Assembly: GCA_900548405.1 (NCBI GenBank)
Contig: UNSJ01000001.1
Coordinates: forward strand, 36,061 to 100,060
Direction: 5' to 3'
Source: Candidatus Gastranaerophilales bacterium
GTDB lineage: Bacteria; Cyanobacteriota; Vampirovibrionia; Gastranaerophilales; Gastranaerophilaceae
Length of the DNA stretch: 64,000 nt
The position numbers were made by a program, and so were the translations under genes. The stretch's first letter is position 1; each line of letters opens with the position of its first letter. The notes beneath the pieces are model-generated. The model did no database searches, was not told the DNA's origin, and saw nothing but the letters and a program-made list of their open reading frames with translations. Shown in pieces: positions 8,343 to 17,542 of the stretch.

Positions 8343-9257
8343 ATGATTTTAATAGGTGAAAATATACATGTTATATCAAAATCTGTTCGCGAAGCTCTTG
8401 TTTTACGAGATGAAAAATTTATCGGCGAACTGGTAAAACTACAAAAGAACATGGATTATATTGATTTGAATGTCGGACCTGCAAAAGGTGATATGGAAGG
8501 GGTTTTTGCTTGGCTAAGCAGTATTGTTAAAAAAGAATCCGATTTGAATATTTCTTTTGACACAACTAATTTTGATGAAATGAAAAGAGGACTTGAAGCA
8601 TTTAGCGGAAAAAGTTTTATAAACAGCACTTCCAAAGATGAACCGCGTTTAGAAAAAATGACTGACCTGGCCTTAGAATTTGGCAGTAATCTAATCGCTT
8701 TGACATTAAGCAAAGAAACAGGCATTCCGAAAACTTCAGACGGCAGATTAGAGATTGCTTTTGAGATTTATGAAAAGTGCATGGAAAAAGGAATTGACAG
8801 TTCAAAAATATTTTTTGATCCTTTAATTCTTCCTGTGTCTGTTGATCAATCTCAGGCTTTAGAAGCTTTAAATACTATTAAAATGATTAAAGAAAGTTTT
8901 GAACCGCCTGTTAAAACAGTTATAGGTCTTTCAAATATTTCTAACGGCTCGCCTAAGGAAATGAGAGGGTTAATTAACAGAGTATTTGCAGTTTTGGCTT
9001 ATGGCGCAGGTTTGGATGCCGCTATTATTGATGCAAAGGACACAGAACTTGTAAGGATTTTTCGTATGCTTGAAAAACAAAGTCCGCAAAATGGTATTGA
9101 CGAACTTTACATATCGCTTGCGAGTATGATAGCGGATTTTTCGGATTTGAGTGATATAATTTACGATAAAAGTTCTGAGGAACAGACAAAAATTATTAAA
9201 ACAGCGGGAATTTTAATGAATAATGAAATATATTCTCACAGCTTTACACAAATATAA
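8343..9257 (+). CDS. Pterin-binding methyltransferase-like protein (AcsE/MtgA-type methyltetrahydrofolate methyltransferase)
   Basis: 304 aa TIM-barrel. Seen motifs: DYIDLNVGPAKGD, NISFDTTN, SFINSTS, LTLSKETGIP, FFDPLILPVSVDQ and VIGLSNISNG. These match the pterin-binding domain that transfers a methyl group from methyl-tetrahydrofolate to a corrinoid protein (AcsE, MtgA, MetH middle domain). The dihydropteroate synthase fold is related, but the DP(L)ILPVS and GLSN-S-G strings favour the methyltransferase group. No corrinoid protein, CODH/ACS gene or reductive activator lies nearby, so the methyl acceptor is unknown. Transcription appears leaderless. Confidence 0.75.
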   Translation: MILIGENIHVISKSVREALVLRDEKFIGELVKLQKNMDYIDLNVGPAKGDMEGVFAWLSSIVKKESDLNISFDTTNFDEMKRGLEAFSGKSFINSTSKDEPRLEKMTDLALEFGSNLIALTLSKETGIPKTSDGRLEIAFEIYEKCMEKGIDSSKIFFDPLILPVSVDQSQALEALNTIKMIKESFEPPVKTVIGLSNISNGSPKEMRGLINRVFAVLAYGAGLDAAIIDAKDTELVRIFRMLEKQSPQNGIDELYISLASMIADFSDLSDIIYDKSSEEQTKIIKTAGILMNNEIYSHSFTQI

Positions 9258-9270
9258 TTTTTGCTATAAT
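9243..9270 (+). promoter_or_regulatory. Promoter of the secreted TPR gene
   Basis: TTTACA (9243-9248), 16 bp, TATAAT (9265-9270) with an upstream TGC extension. It overlaps the last codons of the preceding gene and lies inside the longest possible reading of the TPR ORF, which argues against the ATG at 9223 as start. Confidence 0.6.
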
Positions 9271-9300
9271 GTTATTGTAAAAAGATTAGGAGATAGGGCA

Positions 9301-11334
9301 ATTAAAAAGCATTTAATAATTTCGGCATTAGTATCTTTAGCACTTTCAGGTATTTCTGTTCAGGCAGCAATGACGCCTGAGGCAAATTCTTTATACCAGC
9401 AGGCTTGTTCAGCTGAATATCAGCAGGACTATGATACTGCAGTTGCAAAACTTACACAGGCTATCCAGATAGCAGGGGATGATGCACTTTTGTATACTAA
9501 ACTCGCAGGTGTATACAGTGAAATGGGTGAGTATGAAAAAGCGCTTGTGATTTATGCAAAAGTTGCTGAAATGCGTCCTTCTGATGCTTTTATTTATATA
9601 AGTGTAGGAAGTATTTATGAAAATCAAGGTAAATATTTAGAAGCACTTGAATCTTACAACAAAGCTTTGGAAATATTTCCCGAATATAAATATAATTACT
9701 TAAATATCGCTAATGTTCAATATCAGTTGAGAGATTATAAATCTTCTATTGAAAATTACAACAAATTTTTATCAACTTATACTCAGCACTGGGAAGCCCG
9801 TGAAGCTCTTGCAAATTCATACCTGAGCGACGGTGAAGCTCAGCAGGCCGTTAACGAATACGAAAATTTGTATTCAAGAAATGTATCAGGATTTAAGGAT
9901 TACGCAAATTACGGAATTGCTTTATTTAAAATTAAAAATTATGAAAAAGCAGCCGATATGCTTGAAAAAGCTATTGAAATTGATCCTGATAATTCATCAG
10001 CGCATATATCACTGGCTTTATCTTATCAGGAGCTTGGCAAAAATGAACTTGCACTGGCGCAGTATGACGTTGTATTCAGACAACATCCTTCTTTGCATTC
10101 TATAAGATTTGATTATGCAAACCTTCTTGCTGAAATGGGAAAAGACGAGGCAGCTGTTGAAAGCTATAAGATTTATATTGCTAATTACCCTGAAGATGCC
10201 AGAGGTTACCAGAATATTGGTATTGTATACAAGCGCTTGAACAGACTTGATGATACAATTGCAAATTTTGAAAAAGCTTTAGAACTTCAAAATGATAAAA
10301 AAGATGTTGAATTACAGGAAGATTTGGCAGAATGTTATCACATTAAAAAAGATTATGCTAACGCTTTAAAATACTATGATGAAGTGCTTCTTGTGAAAAA
10401 AGATGATTACGATGTAAGAATGAATAAAGCTCTTGTGCTTCATGCAATGAAAGATTACAATGATGCAATTACAATGTATACAGAACTTTTGAATGAAAAA
10501 GAAAGTCCTGCTTTGCAAAATAACCTTACGGCAGCTCTTGTAGCGCAAGCTAACGAATATTTGAAAGCCCAAAATTATTCACTTGCAACAGAAACTTATG
10601 AACGCGCAATTCAAAGAGGTACACAAGACAGTTATGCTTACTTTGGTCTTGCTCAAGCATACAGAGCTTGCGGTGCAAATGATAAAGCAACAGAATTTTA
10701 TGAAAAGGCAATTTCATTGGACCCTGAAAAATCACAATACAGCAATGAGTTCGCTGATTTTATTTCGGCTACAAACATGGCAGGTAATGTGAAAGTTTCC
10801 GACACATCAGGCAAAATTGAAGATGTAACTATTTCTATGGAAAGTCTTAAAGCTGAAGAAGAAGCAGACTTACAAAAAAATAAGGACCTGATTGCTATTG
10901 GTGATGAAAACTACAAAAAGAAAAATTACGATGTATCTATACGCAATTATCAGGATGCTTTGAAAATTAATCCTTCAGATGAGGTTACATTGCTGAAACT
11001 CGGCAATATTTATAAGATGAAAAATGACAGCAAGAATGCAGCGAATTTCTACAAAAAAGCAATTTTTGTAAATCCTAATTATGCTGACGGCTGGTTTAAT
11101 TTAGGTCTTGTTTATGCAAACAGCAAAAATGCTTCAGGTGCTAAGGAAGCTTTTCACAGAGTAATTTCTCTTGATCCTGATTACGGTTATGCATATTACG
11201 CTCTTGCCATTGCTTACGAACAGGAAGGAAACAACAAAGAAGCTTTAAATAACTATAAAATTTTCCTTACTCATAACAAAGATGAAGTTACGGCAAAAAC
11301 TGTTCAGGAAAAAATTAAAAGTCTGGAAAAATGA
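9301..11334 (+). CDS. Secreted TPR protein, probable AUU start codon
   Basis: 677 aa from ATT 9301. A signal peptide follows (IKKHLIISALVSLALSGISV, then QAA), and then about sixteen TPR units to the C terminus. Mature protein would be periplasmic or attached outside. AGGAG (9288-9292) lies 8 nt before the ATT, where ATG AAA AAG would be expected. The in-frame ATG at 9223 lies inside the previous gene, before the promoter at 9243-9270, and would bury the signal peptide. Annotators may report 703 aa from 9223. The downstream lipoprotein gene overlaps by 4 bp (ATGA), so the two are translationally coupled. Confidence 0.8.
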   Translation: MKKHLIISALVSLALSGISVQAAMTPEANSLYQQACSAEYQQDYDTAVAKLTQAIQIAGDDALLYTKLAGVYSEMGEYEKALVIYAKVAEMRPSDAFIYISVGSIYENQGKYLEALESYNKALEIFPEYKYNYLNIANVQYQLRDYKSSIENYNKFLSTYTQHWEAREALANSYLSDGEAQQAVNEYENLYSRNVSGFKDYANYGIALFKIKNYEKAADMLEKAIEIDPDNSSAHISLALSYQELGKNELALAQYDVVFRQHPSLHSIRFDYANLLAEMGKDEAAVESYKIYIANYPEDARGYQNIGIVYKRLNRLDDTIANFEKALELQNDKKDVELQEDLAECYHIKKDYANALKYYDEVLLVKKDDYDVRMNKALVLHAMKDYNDAITMYTELLNEKESPALQNNLTAALVAQANEYLKAQNYSLATETYERAIQRGTQDSYAYFGLAQAYRACGANDKATEFYEKAISLDPEKSQYSNEFADFISATNMAGNVKVSDTSGKIEDVTISMESLKAEEEADLQKNKDLIAIGDENYKKKNYDVSIRNYQDALKINPSDEVTLLKLGNIYKMKNDSKNAANFYKKAIFVNPNYADGWFNLGLVYANSKNASGAKEAFHRVISLDPDYGYAYYALAIAYEQEGNNKEALNNYKIFLTHNKDEVTAKTVQEKIKSLEK

Positions 11335-11735
11335 AGAAATTAATTCTTTTTTGTCTTTTACTTCTAACATTAACAACTGCTTGTACACGTGACAAAGCAG
11401 CAATTCTGTTTAATAAAAATCCTATAACGAAAGATAATGTTTACGACCATTCTAAAGTCTTTCCGCTTAATTCAAGAATATATTATCTTATATTAATTCC
11501 TAAAAAGGTTGAATCAAGATATTTGTTTATACAAGTTATAAAAAAGGATAATGATTACGGCCGTTTGGGCTACAATCTTGTTTGGTCGCGTGATGTCAGA
11601 TTGAAAGATGAAGAAGAACGTTTTTATTATGATTATCTGGTTTTAAACGAAAAAGGTTTTTATATAATGAAAGTGTATTCAAAAGACAACCCGCAAAAAG
11701 TTTTAACAACTGCGGAATTTTATGTATCGCGTTAA
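11331..11735 (+). CDS. Small lipoprotein of unknown function
   Basis: 134 aa. The signal sequence MKKLILFCLLLLTLTTAC ends in a lipobox (LTTA-C), so Cys18 would be lipidated. The mature part is a compact beta-rich domain with many aromatic residues (SRIYYLILIPKK, FYYDYLVLNEKGFYIMKVY). It overlaps the TPR gene by 4 bp and probably works with it at the cell envelope. No family recognised. Confidence 0.75.
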   Translation: MKKLILFCLLLLTLTTACTRDKAAILFNKNPITKDNVYDHSKVFPLNSRIYYLILIPKKVESRYLFIQVIKKDNDYGRLGYNLVWSRDVRLKDEEERFYYDYLVLNEKGFYIMKVYSKDNPQKVLTTAEFYVSR

Positions 11736-11736
11736 A

Positions 11737-11833
11737 TGTAACGAAATGTAAATATGAATTTAAAAAAGCCCGAAACCCTGTCATAATCCTTCATAGGATA
11801 GGATAGGATAGGATGCGATGCCGACGTGTCAAT
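11737..11833 (+). promoter_or_regulatory. GGATA-repeat 5' module, copy 2
   Basis: 97 bp, almost the same as 31705-31801: TGTAACGAAATGTAAAT, then TTTAAA, 17 bp, CATAAT (candidate -35/-10), ATCCT-TCAT-AGGAT hairpin, three GGATA units plus GGATG, and GCGATGCC-ACGTGTCAAT. Placed 66 bp before the start at 11900. Confidence 0.85.
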
Positions 11834-11899
11834 AATTTTTGAGAAATTCCGTTTATATAAATGTGCAATTTACGAGATATTAAGAAAGGAGATTTGCGC

Positions 11900-12358
11900 A
11901 TGGGACTATTAGGCATAAGCGGTATAGGAGGTAATCAAGAAATCCCGCCGAATACTAATGCAAGCAGTGCAGGCGGGAAAAAGATAGATGTTTCAGCATT
12001 ATTAAGCAGGCTTAAAGTTGATGATGATCCGTTGCATCAGGCAAAAATCACTAATAAAGCTGCAATTAAAGAAATACATAATCAAGGGGTTAACGGCAGA
12101 GTTGTTGATCATCAGACAGTAGACCTTGAAAAGAGGATGGATGGTAATAAAATTACAACATTTTATGATGTTGACGGGAATGTTATATATGAAAAGACTA
12201 CCTCATTTGACGGCAAAAAAGAAAAAGTAGTTTATTATAACAATGCAGGCAAACCCGAAAAAGGTTATTCTCTTTATCTTATGAACGGACTTTATGGAAT
12301 GAAGGCTTTTAATTATACGCCTGACGGTAAAGAAAACGTTGATTGGATTACTAAGTAA
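11900..12358 (+). CDS. Hypothetical protein with YwqK/RHS-like beta repeats
   Basis: 152 aa. The start at ATG 11900 is supported by AAAGGAG 9 nt upstream; the longer reading from 11861 has no such site. The N terminus MGLLGISGIGGN is Gly-rich. A polar linker leads to tandem beta-hairpin units (NKITTFYDVDGNVIYEK, KEKVVYYNNAGKPEKGY) like those in the proteins at 5647 and 38111. There is no signal peptide. The gene is driven by the GGATA module and followed at once by a shared terminator. Function unknown. Confidence 0.65.
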   Translation: MGLLGISGIGGNQEIPPNTNASSAGGKKIDVSALLSRLKVDDDPLHQAKITNKAAIKEIHNQGVNGRVVDHQTVDLEKRMDGNKITTFYDVDGNVIYEKTTSFDGKKEKVVYYNNAGKPEKGYSLYLMNGLYGMKAFNYTPDGKENVDWITK

Positions 12359-12360
12359 AA

Positions 12361-12389
12361 AAAAACTCCGCTGATAGCGGAGTTTTTTT
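12361..12389. terminator. Rho-independent terminator between convergent genes
   Basis: AACTCCGCT-GAT-AGCGGAGTT with A and T runs on either side; works for the 11900 gene and for gyrA on the other strand. Confidence 0.9.
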
Positions 12390-12393
12390 GTGT

Positions 12394-14955
12394 TTATTCT
12401 TCTGAATTATTTTCATCTAAAAGACTTGTCTGCGAAATGTTTGATTGGTTTTCCTGTTCATCTAAAGCAGCAACATCTTTTTTAATTGCTTCATCCTCAT
12501 CAGGGTTTAGGATTTTGTTTACAGACATTACAGCATCATTATCCATAAGATTTTGAGCTCTTACACCTGTTGCAGGACGTCCCTGACGTGAGATTGAACC
12601 TGCATTCAATCTTGTTACAACACCGTTTGCAGTTACCATCATAATGTCATCCGAATCCTGTACAATTGTTAATGCTACAAGTCTTGATGCAGATGATTTG
12701 AATTTAGTTGCAATAAGACCGATACCGCCTCTGTTTTGACTTCTGAATTCTGAAAGTTTAGTACGTTTGCCAAAACCGTCAGAAGTTACTACAAGTAAGT
12801 CAGCATCATGGTCACGAGGAACAATATCGCATCCGACGATTTCATCGCCTGAGCGTAATTTCATTGAAGTAACGCCTCTTGCGCTTCTACCCAGCGGTCT
12901 TAAGTCTTCAATCGGGAATCTTATTGCCATACCACAAGATGTACCGATGATAATTTCATCCCTTGCAGTTGCAAGTTTAACCCAGTTTAATTCATCGCTT
13001 TCTTCAAGACCGATAGCAATAATACCGTTTCTTCTTATATTTGAGAAGTTGTCAAGTTCGATACGTTTGATATAGCCTTTTTTAGTAAGCATAATCAGGT
13101 TCAAATCGTGAGAGAAACTGCTTACAGGAACAACAGCCGTAATTCTTTCATCCTGATCTATCGGAAGAACATTAATTATAGGCAATCCTTTTGCCTGACG
13201 TCCGCCTTCAGGGAAGTCGTATACGTTCAGACTGTATACTGTACCTTTAGATGAGAAGAACAGTACTTTATCATGCATCATTGCAGTAAAGAAGTGTTGA
13301 ATATCATCGTCTTCTTTTGTTTTAATTCCTGATTTTCCGCGTGTTGCACGGTTTTGTCTTTCAAATGTGTCAAGAGAAATACGTTTTAAATATCCCTGAT
13401 GCGTAATAAATACAGCCATAGGAGTATTTGGAGTTAAGTCCTCAATTGTAACTTCGCCTTGTTCAGGTAAAATTTGAGTTTTTCTGTCATCTCCGTATTT
13501 TTCTTTATCTTCAAGAAGTTCTTCTTTAATAATGTCAAGAATTTTTTGGCGGCTTGCAAGGATAGATTCGTATTCGGCGATTTTCTTGATAAGTTCATCA
13601 TATTCAGCCTTAACTTTATCTTGTTCCAAACCTGTCAATCTTCTCAATTGCATTTCAAGAATTGCGTTTGACTGGTCAACGTCAAGTCCGAAACGGCTCA
13701 TCAAGCCTGTTCTTGCATCATCAGTTGTTTTTGATTTTTTAATTAATTCGATAACTTCATCAATTGAACCCAGTGCAATAATTAAACCTGCTAAAATGTG
13801 CGCTCTAATTTTTGCTTTTTTAAGGAAGAAAATTGTACGTCTTGTAACGATTTCAACTCTGTGTTCAACGAATTCAGATAAAACTTCGTATAAATTCATC
13901 AATCTTGGCTGCTTACCGCATAGAGCAAGCATATTAACACCGAATGTGGTTGCGAGTTGAGTGAATTTAAATAAATTATTTTTTACAACATCAGGTTTTG
14001 CATCACGTTTAAGTTCAATAACGATACGCATACCGTCTCTGTCTGATTCATCGCGGATGTCTGATATTCCGTTAATTCTCTGGTCTTTAACAAGTTCTGC
14101 AATTTTTTCAATAAGCATTGCTTTGTTAACCTGATAAGGAATTTCTGTAATAACAATAGCTGTACGAGCCTGTCTGCCGCCACCGCCTGCGATTTCTTCA
14201 AAACCTGCAACGGCTTGCATTTTGATAGAACCCCTGCCTGTTTCGTAAGCCTGTTTAATATCGCTTAATCCGATAATTGTAGCGGCTGTCGGGAAGTCAG
14301 GACCTTTAATATATTCCATTAATTCGGAAATAGTAATATTAGGATTGTCAATTAAAGCAATTGTTCCGTCAACAACTTCACAAACGTTATGCGGAGGAAT
14401 ATTTGTCGCCATACCAACAGCAATACCTGAAACACCGTTTAATAATAACATAGGAAGTCTTACAGGAAGAACTGAAGGTTCTTGAAGCGAACCGTCGAAG
14501 TTTGGTTCAAACTCAACAGTTTCACAGTCTATATCAGCAAGCATAGAAGTTGTAATTTTATGCATTCTTGCTTCCGTATAACGCATCGCAGCTGCTCCGT
14601 CACCGTCAACTGAACCGAAGTTTCCGTGACCGTCAACAGTTAAATATCTTGTAGAGAAATCTTGAGCCATACGAACTAAAGCATCATATACAGCTGTATC
14701 ACCGTGAGGGTGATATTTACCGAGAACTTCACCAACGATACGTGCACATTTTTTAAACGGTTTGTCAGGTGTCATTCCAAGTTCGTTCATTGCGTATAAA
14801 ATACGTCTGTGAACAGGCTTTAAGCCGTCACGAACGTCAGGTAATGCACGTCCTACGATTACACTCATAGCATAATCAATATATGAACGCTTCATTTCTT
14901 CTCTTATGTTTACGGGAACGATTTTCCCATGATCAAATATATTTTGCTGACCCAA
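12394..14955 (-). CDS. gyrA: DNA gyrase subunit A
   Basis: 853 aa. This is the breakage-reunion subunit of gyrase. The N-terminal part has [37 protein letters not shown] and the active-site Tyr context [20 protein letters not shown] (Thr at the position of E. coli Ser83, a common wild-type residue) and then [14 protein letters not shown]. The C-terminal six-blade domain begins [18 protein letters not shown], then NRATRGKSG; this replaces the usual QRRGGKG box and matches the cyanobacterial type. The tail is acidic. Initiation is at TTG 14955 with GGAGG 9 nt upstream. ParC was considered; the full set of CTD blades favours GyrA. Confidence 0.95.
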   Translation of the reverse strand: MGQQNIFDHGKIVPVNIREEMKRSYIDYAMSVIVGRALPDVRDGLKPVHRRILYAMNELGMTPDKPFKKCARIVGEVLGKYHPHGDTAVYDALVRMAQDFSTRYLTVDGHGNFGSVDGDGAAAMRYTEARMHKITTSMLADIDCETVEFEPNFDGSLQEPSVLPVRLPMLLLNGVSGIAVGMATNIPPHNVCEVVDGTIALIDNPNITISELMEYIKGPDFPTAATIIGLSDIKQAYETGRGSIKMQAVAGFEEIAGGGGRQARTAIVITEIPYQVNKAMLIEKIAELVKDQRINGISDIRDESDRDGMRIVIELKRDAKPDVVKNNLFKFTQLATTFGVNMLALCGKQPRLMNLYEVLSEFVEHRVEIVTRRTIFFLKKAKIRAHILAGLIIALGSIDEVIELIKKSKTTDDARTGLMSRFGLDVDQSNAILEMQLRRLTGLEQDKVKAEYDELIKKIAEYESILASRQKILDIIKEELLEDKEKYGDDRKTQILPEQGEVTIEDLTPNTPMAVFITHQGYLKRISLDTFERQNRATRGKSGIKTKEDDDIQHFFTAMMHDKVLFFSSKGTVYSLNVYDFPEGGRQAKGLPIINVLPIDQDERITAVVPVSSFSHDLNLIMLTKKGYIKRIELDNFSNIRRNGIIAIGLEESDELNWVKLATARDEIIIGTSCGMAIRFPIEDLRPLGRSARGVTSMKLRSGDEIVGCDIVPRDHDADLLVVTSDGFGKRTKLSEFRSQNRGGIGLIATKFKSSASRLVALTIVQDSDDIMMVTANGVVTRLNAGSISRQGRPATGVRAQNLMDNDAVMSVNKILNPDEDEAIKKDVAALDEQENQSNISQTSLLDENNSEE

Positions 14956-15151
14956 TATTTTATCCTCCAGTGTCTGATAATTCCTTGATAATATTGTATC
15001 ATAAACACATTGATTTGTGGAATTTTAAACTAATCTTTACAATACTAATATTGCTTAAATAGCGGACAAGAATATATTGCGTTTATGAGAACGAATAAAA
15101 AAACGGGTACAAAGTAAAGTAAAATGCCGATATTATGGAAGACGGTTGATT

Positions 15152-15256
15152 CTATATTTTTCTTGCAAAATTTTTGTAATTCTGATTGATATTCTGCAAT
15201 GCAGGTTTATTTGTATTTTTTTCATTATCATCAAATAAAAAATCTTTCGGTTCCAT
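15152..15256 (-). CDS. Small acidic/polar protein, 34 aa
   Basis: An ORF in the gap between gyrA and the next gene. ATG at 15256 is preceded on the minus strand by AAGGGATAAGTATT. The product starts MEPKDFLFDDNEKN and ends NYKNFARKI. There is no membrane segment. Codon use resembles neighbours. It lies upstream of gyrA on the same strand and may be separately transcribed. The rest of 14956-15354 holds only AT-rich spacer and a hairpin. Confidence 0.45.
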   Translation of the reverse strand: MEPKDFLFDDNEKNTNKPALQNINQNYKNFARKI

Positions 15257-15285
15257 AATACTTATCCCTTTTTTATAAAAAATTT

Positions 15286-15315
15286 CCCGACTTATATAAT
15301 AAACTATAAATCGGG
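15286..15315 (-). terminator. Hairpin after the 15355 gene
   Basis: CCCGAcTTATA and TATAAaTCGGG pair around a short loop; on the minus strand it is followed by a T-rich stretch (AAATTTTTTATAAAA). Confidence 0.65.
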
Positions 15316-15354
15316 AGTTTATTTGATTGTAAATATTTTTTACATTGATTTATA

Positions 15355-15897
15355 TTAATCAACTTTATATTTTGGAGCTTCTTTGTTGACCATTTCCATA
15401 TATTTTGTGTTATTTTTTTCTGCAAATTCTATTGCGGCTTTTCTTGCGCCTTCCTGTCCGTTATTTTCTGATGAGTAAAAGCGTTTTGCATATTTAAATT
15501 TATCCAGGCCTTTTGTTTTTGCGGGCTGGAAAAGTATTGTATTGTATTCATAATAATCTTTGGAAGCAGGGAATGAAATTAAGCCTATCATTGCTGCATC
15601 AGGATAAACAAGCACTGATGCGCCGTGATTTTCTTCCTGAATTTTATGTGCCAGTTCTGCAGCTGCTTCTGTGGCATTTGTCAGGTCGGGAAAATTTGTA
15701 AGAGTTATTTTTGAATGCCAGTTTTCGGGAGTTTCACCTTTTAGATAGTAATTGTATTCGTTATTCTTTTTGTCGGCGCTTTCAAGATTATATGTCTGCT
15801 TGTCAAACTTAACCTTATCTGTCTGCGCGACAGCAAGCGATTGTGTAAATACAAACATTGTTAATAAAATTCCTAAAATAGCTGTGATGTTTCTCAT
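15355..15897 (-). CDS. Secreted hypothetical protein
   Basis: 180 aa. The signal peptide MRNITAILGILLTMFVFTQS is followed by LAVAQ, so the mature protein would begin near residue 26. The mature part contains NWHSKITLTNFPDLTNATEA and a beta-rich middle, ending in a Lys-rich helix. There are no Cys residues and no recognised catalytic motif. Minus-strand AGAGGAG precedes the ATG. It is a single-gene unit. Probably periplasmic or exported. Confidence 0.7.
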   Translation of the reverse strand: MRNITAILGILLTMFVFTQSLAVAQTDKVKFDKQTYNLESADKKNNEYNYYLKGETPENWHSKITLTNFPDLTNATEAAAELAHKIQEENHGASVLVYPDAAMIGLISFPASKDYYEYNTILFQPAKTKGLDKFKYAKRFYSSENNGQEGARKAAIEFAEKNNTKYMEMVNKEAPKYKVD

Positions 15898-16010
15898 AAT
15901 AACTCCTCTTCTTCATAAAATTATTAAATTTTTATGATATAAATACTATTACCCGATTGTAAAAAATAAGGTTAATATGTATAATGGTTATAATGAATTA
16001 AGGAGAGAAG

Positions 16011-16568
16011 ATGCCGTTTGAGTTTGAAAGACAAAAGATTAAAGATGTAATTCTCGTTAAGCCTAAAGTATTTGGCGATAATCGGGGATTTTTTATGGAA
16101 AGTTATAAAAAATCTGATTTTTTTGCAAACGGTATTGATGTTGAATTTAATCAGGATAACCACTCAAAATCAACCGCTCATGTTCTCAGAGGTCTTCATT
16201 ATCAGGCAAAGCCATACGGGCAGGCAAAGCTTGTGAGATGCGTACGCGGAAAAATTTATGATGTTGCTGTTGACATTAGACCCGATTCTGAAACTTTCGC
16301 TCAGTATGTCAAAGTTGAACTTTCAGAAGAAAATAAACATATGCTTTTTATTCCTGAAGGTTTTGCACACGGATTTGTCGTATTATCTGATGAGGCCGAA
16401 CTTCTTTACAAGGCAAGCGGTGAATATTCACAAGCCCATGACAGAGGGGTTTTGTGGTGTGACAAAGATATAAATATTGACTGGGAAATTAACTTTGAAC
16501 CGATTTTGTCTGAAAAAGACAAGGTTCAACCTGAATTAAAAAACATAAATAAAGAGGAATTAAGATGA
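16011..16568 (+). CDS. rmlC: dTDP-4-dehydrorhamnose 3,5-epimerase
   Basis: 185 aa cupin. It converts dTDP-4-keto-6-deoxyglucose to dTDP-4-keto-L-rhamnose. Seen: DNRGFFMESYKKSDF, VEFNQDNHSKS, VLRGLHYQAKPYGQAKLV with the catalytic His, VRGKIYDVAVDIR and IPEGFAHGFVVLSD. AAGGAG lies 7 nt before the ATG. It is the first gene of the rhamnose operon; the stop overlaps the start of rmlB by 4 bp. Confidence 0.95.
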   Translation: MPFEFERQKIKDVILVKPKVFGDNRGFFMESYKKSDFFANGIDVEFNQDNHSKSTAHVLRGLHYQAKPYGQAKLVRCVRGKIYDVAVDIRPDSETFAQYVKVELSEENKHMLFIPEGFAHGFVVLSDEAELLYKASGEYSQAHDRGVLWCDKDINIDWEINFEPILSEKDKVQPELKNINKEELR

Positions 16569-17542
16569 GAATACTTGTAACAGGCGGTGCGGGATTTATT
16601 GGAAGCTGTTTTGTAAGACATATTTTAAAAAAATATGCTGATTATAAAGTTATAAATCTTGATGCGTTAACTTACGCAGGAAATATTGAAAACCTTGATG
16701 ATGTAAAAGAAAACCCGAATTATACATTTGTTCATGGTGATATTTGCGATAAAAAACTCGTTCCTCAGCTTGTTGAACAAGTTGATGCTGTGGTAAATTT
16801 TGCCGCAGAATCTCACGTTGACCGTTCTATTACAGGTCCTGAAATTTTTATTGAAACAAATGTAAAAGGTACTTTGAACTTGCTGCAGGCTGCAAGACAA
16901 TTTAAAACACAAAGATATTTGCAGGTTTCTACTGATGAAGTTTACGGAAGTTTAGGCAAAACAGGATATTTTACCGAAACAACACCTCTTGCGCCAAACA
17001 GTCCGTATTCTGCATCTAAAGCAAGTGCGGATATGCTTGTGAGAGCTTATCACGAAACATATAAAATGCCTGTTCTTACAACCAGATGTTCCAATAACTA
17101 CGGACCTTACCAGTATCCTGAAAAGCTTATACCTTTCTTTATTTCTCAGCTTCTGAAAGGTGAAAAAGTTCCTGTATACGGAGACGGGTTAAATGTTCGC
17201 GACTGGCTTTATGTATATGACCATTGTGCTGCAATTGATACTGTTCTTCATAAGGGCAGAGCAGGCGAAGTTTATAACATAGGCGGGCACAATGAAAAAA
17301 CAAATATGGAGATTACACGTATAATCCTTGATGCTATGGGTAAAGATGAAAGCTCAATAAAATACGTTGATGACAGGCTCGGGCATGACAAACGATATGC
17401 AATCAGTAATGACAAAATTCAATCGGAATTAGGCTGGCAGCCTTCATTAACATTTGAAGAAGGCATAAAATTGACCATTGACTGGTATTTGAATAATCAG
17501 GAATGGATAAAACATATTGAGGAGGAAAAGTGTTCTATCTGA
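16565..17542 (+). CDS. rmlB: dTDP-glucose 4,6-dehydratase
   Basis: 325 aa SDR enzyme. It uses NAD to make dTDP-4-keto-6-deoxyglucose. The Rossmann motif GGAGFIGSCFVRHIL lies at residues 7-21. Catalytic TDEVYG and YSASKASAD supply the Thr/Asp/Glu and Tyr-x3-Lys residues. RCSNNYGPYQYPEKLIPFFI and VRDWLYVYDHC are family hallmarks. The GAGGAATTAAG site lies in the end of rmlC. The 3' end overlaps the glycosyltransferase start by 13 bp. Confidence 0.96.
   Translation: MRILVTGGAGFIGSCFVRHILKKYADYKVINLDALTYAGNIENLDDVKENPNYTFVHGDICDKKLVPQLVEQVDAVVNFAAESHVDRSITGPEIFIETNVKGTLNLLQAARQFKTQRYLQVSTDEVYGSLGKTGYFTETTPLAPNSPYSASKASADMLVRAYHETYKMPVLTTRCSNNYGPYQYPEKLIPFFISQLLKGEKVPVYGDGLNVRDWLYVYDHCAAIDTVLHKGRAGEVYNIGGHNEKTNMEITRIILDAMGKDESSIKYVDDRLGHDKRYAISNDKIQSELGWQPSLTFEEGIKLTIDWYLNNQEWIKHIEEEKCSI

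Noticed and set aside
9223..9300. ATG 9223 as start of the secreted TPR gene
   Set aside because: It precedes the promoter at 9243-9270, overlaps the previous gene, and puts 26 residues before the signal peptide.
13532..13960. 142-codon plus-strand ORF opposite gyrA
   Set aside because: It is the mirror of well-conserved gyrA codons and has no ribosome-binding site.
14400..14955. Quinolone-resistance change in GyrA
   Set aside because: Thr at the Ser83 position is a common natural state and Asp87 is kept; no resistance claim can be made.
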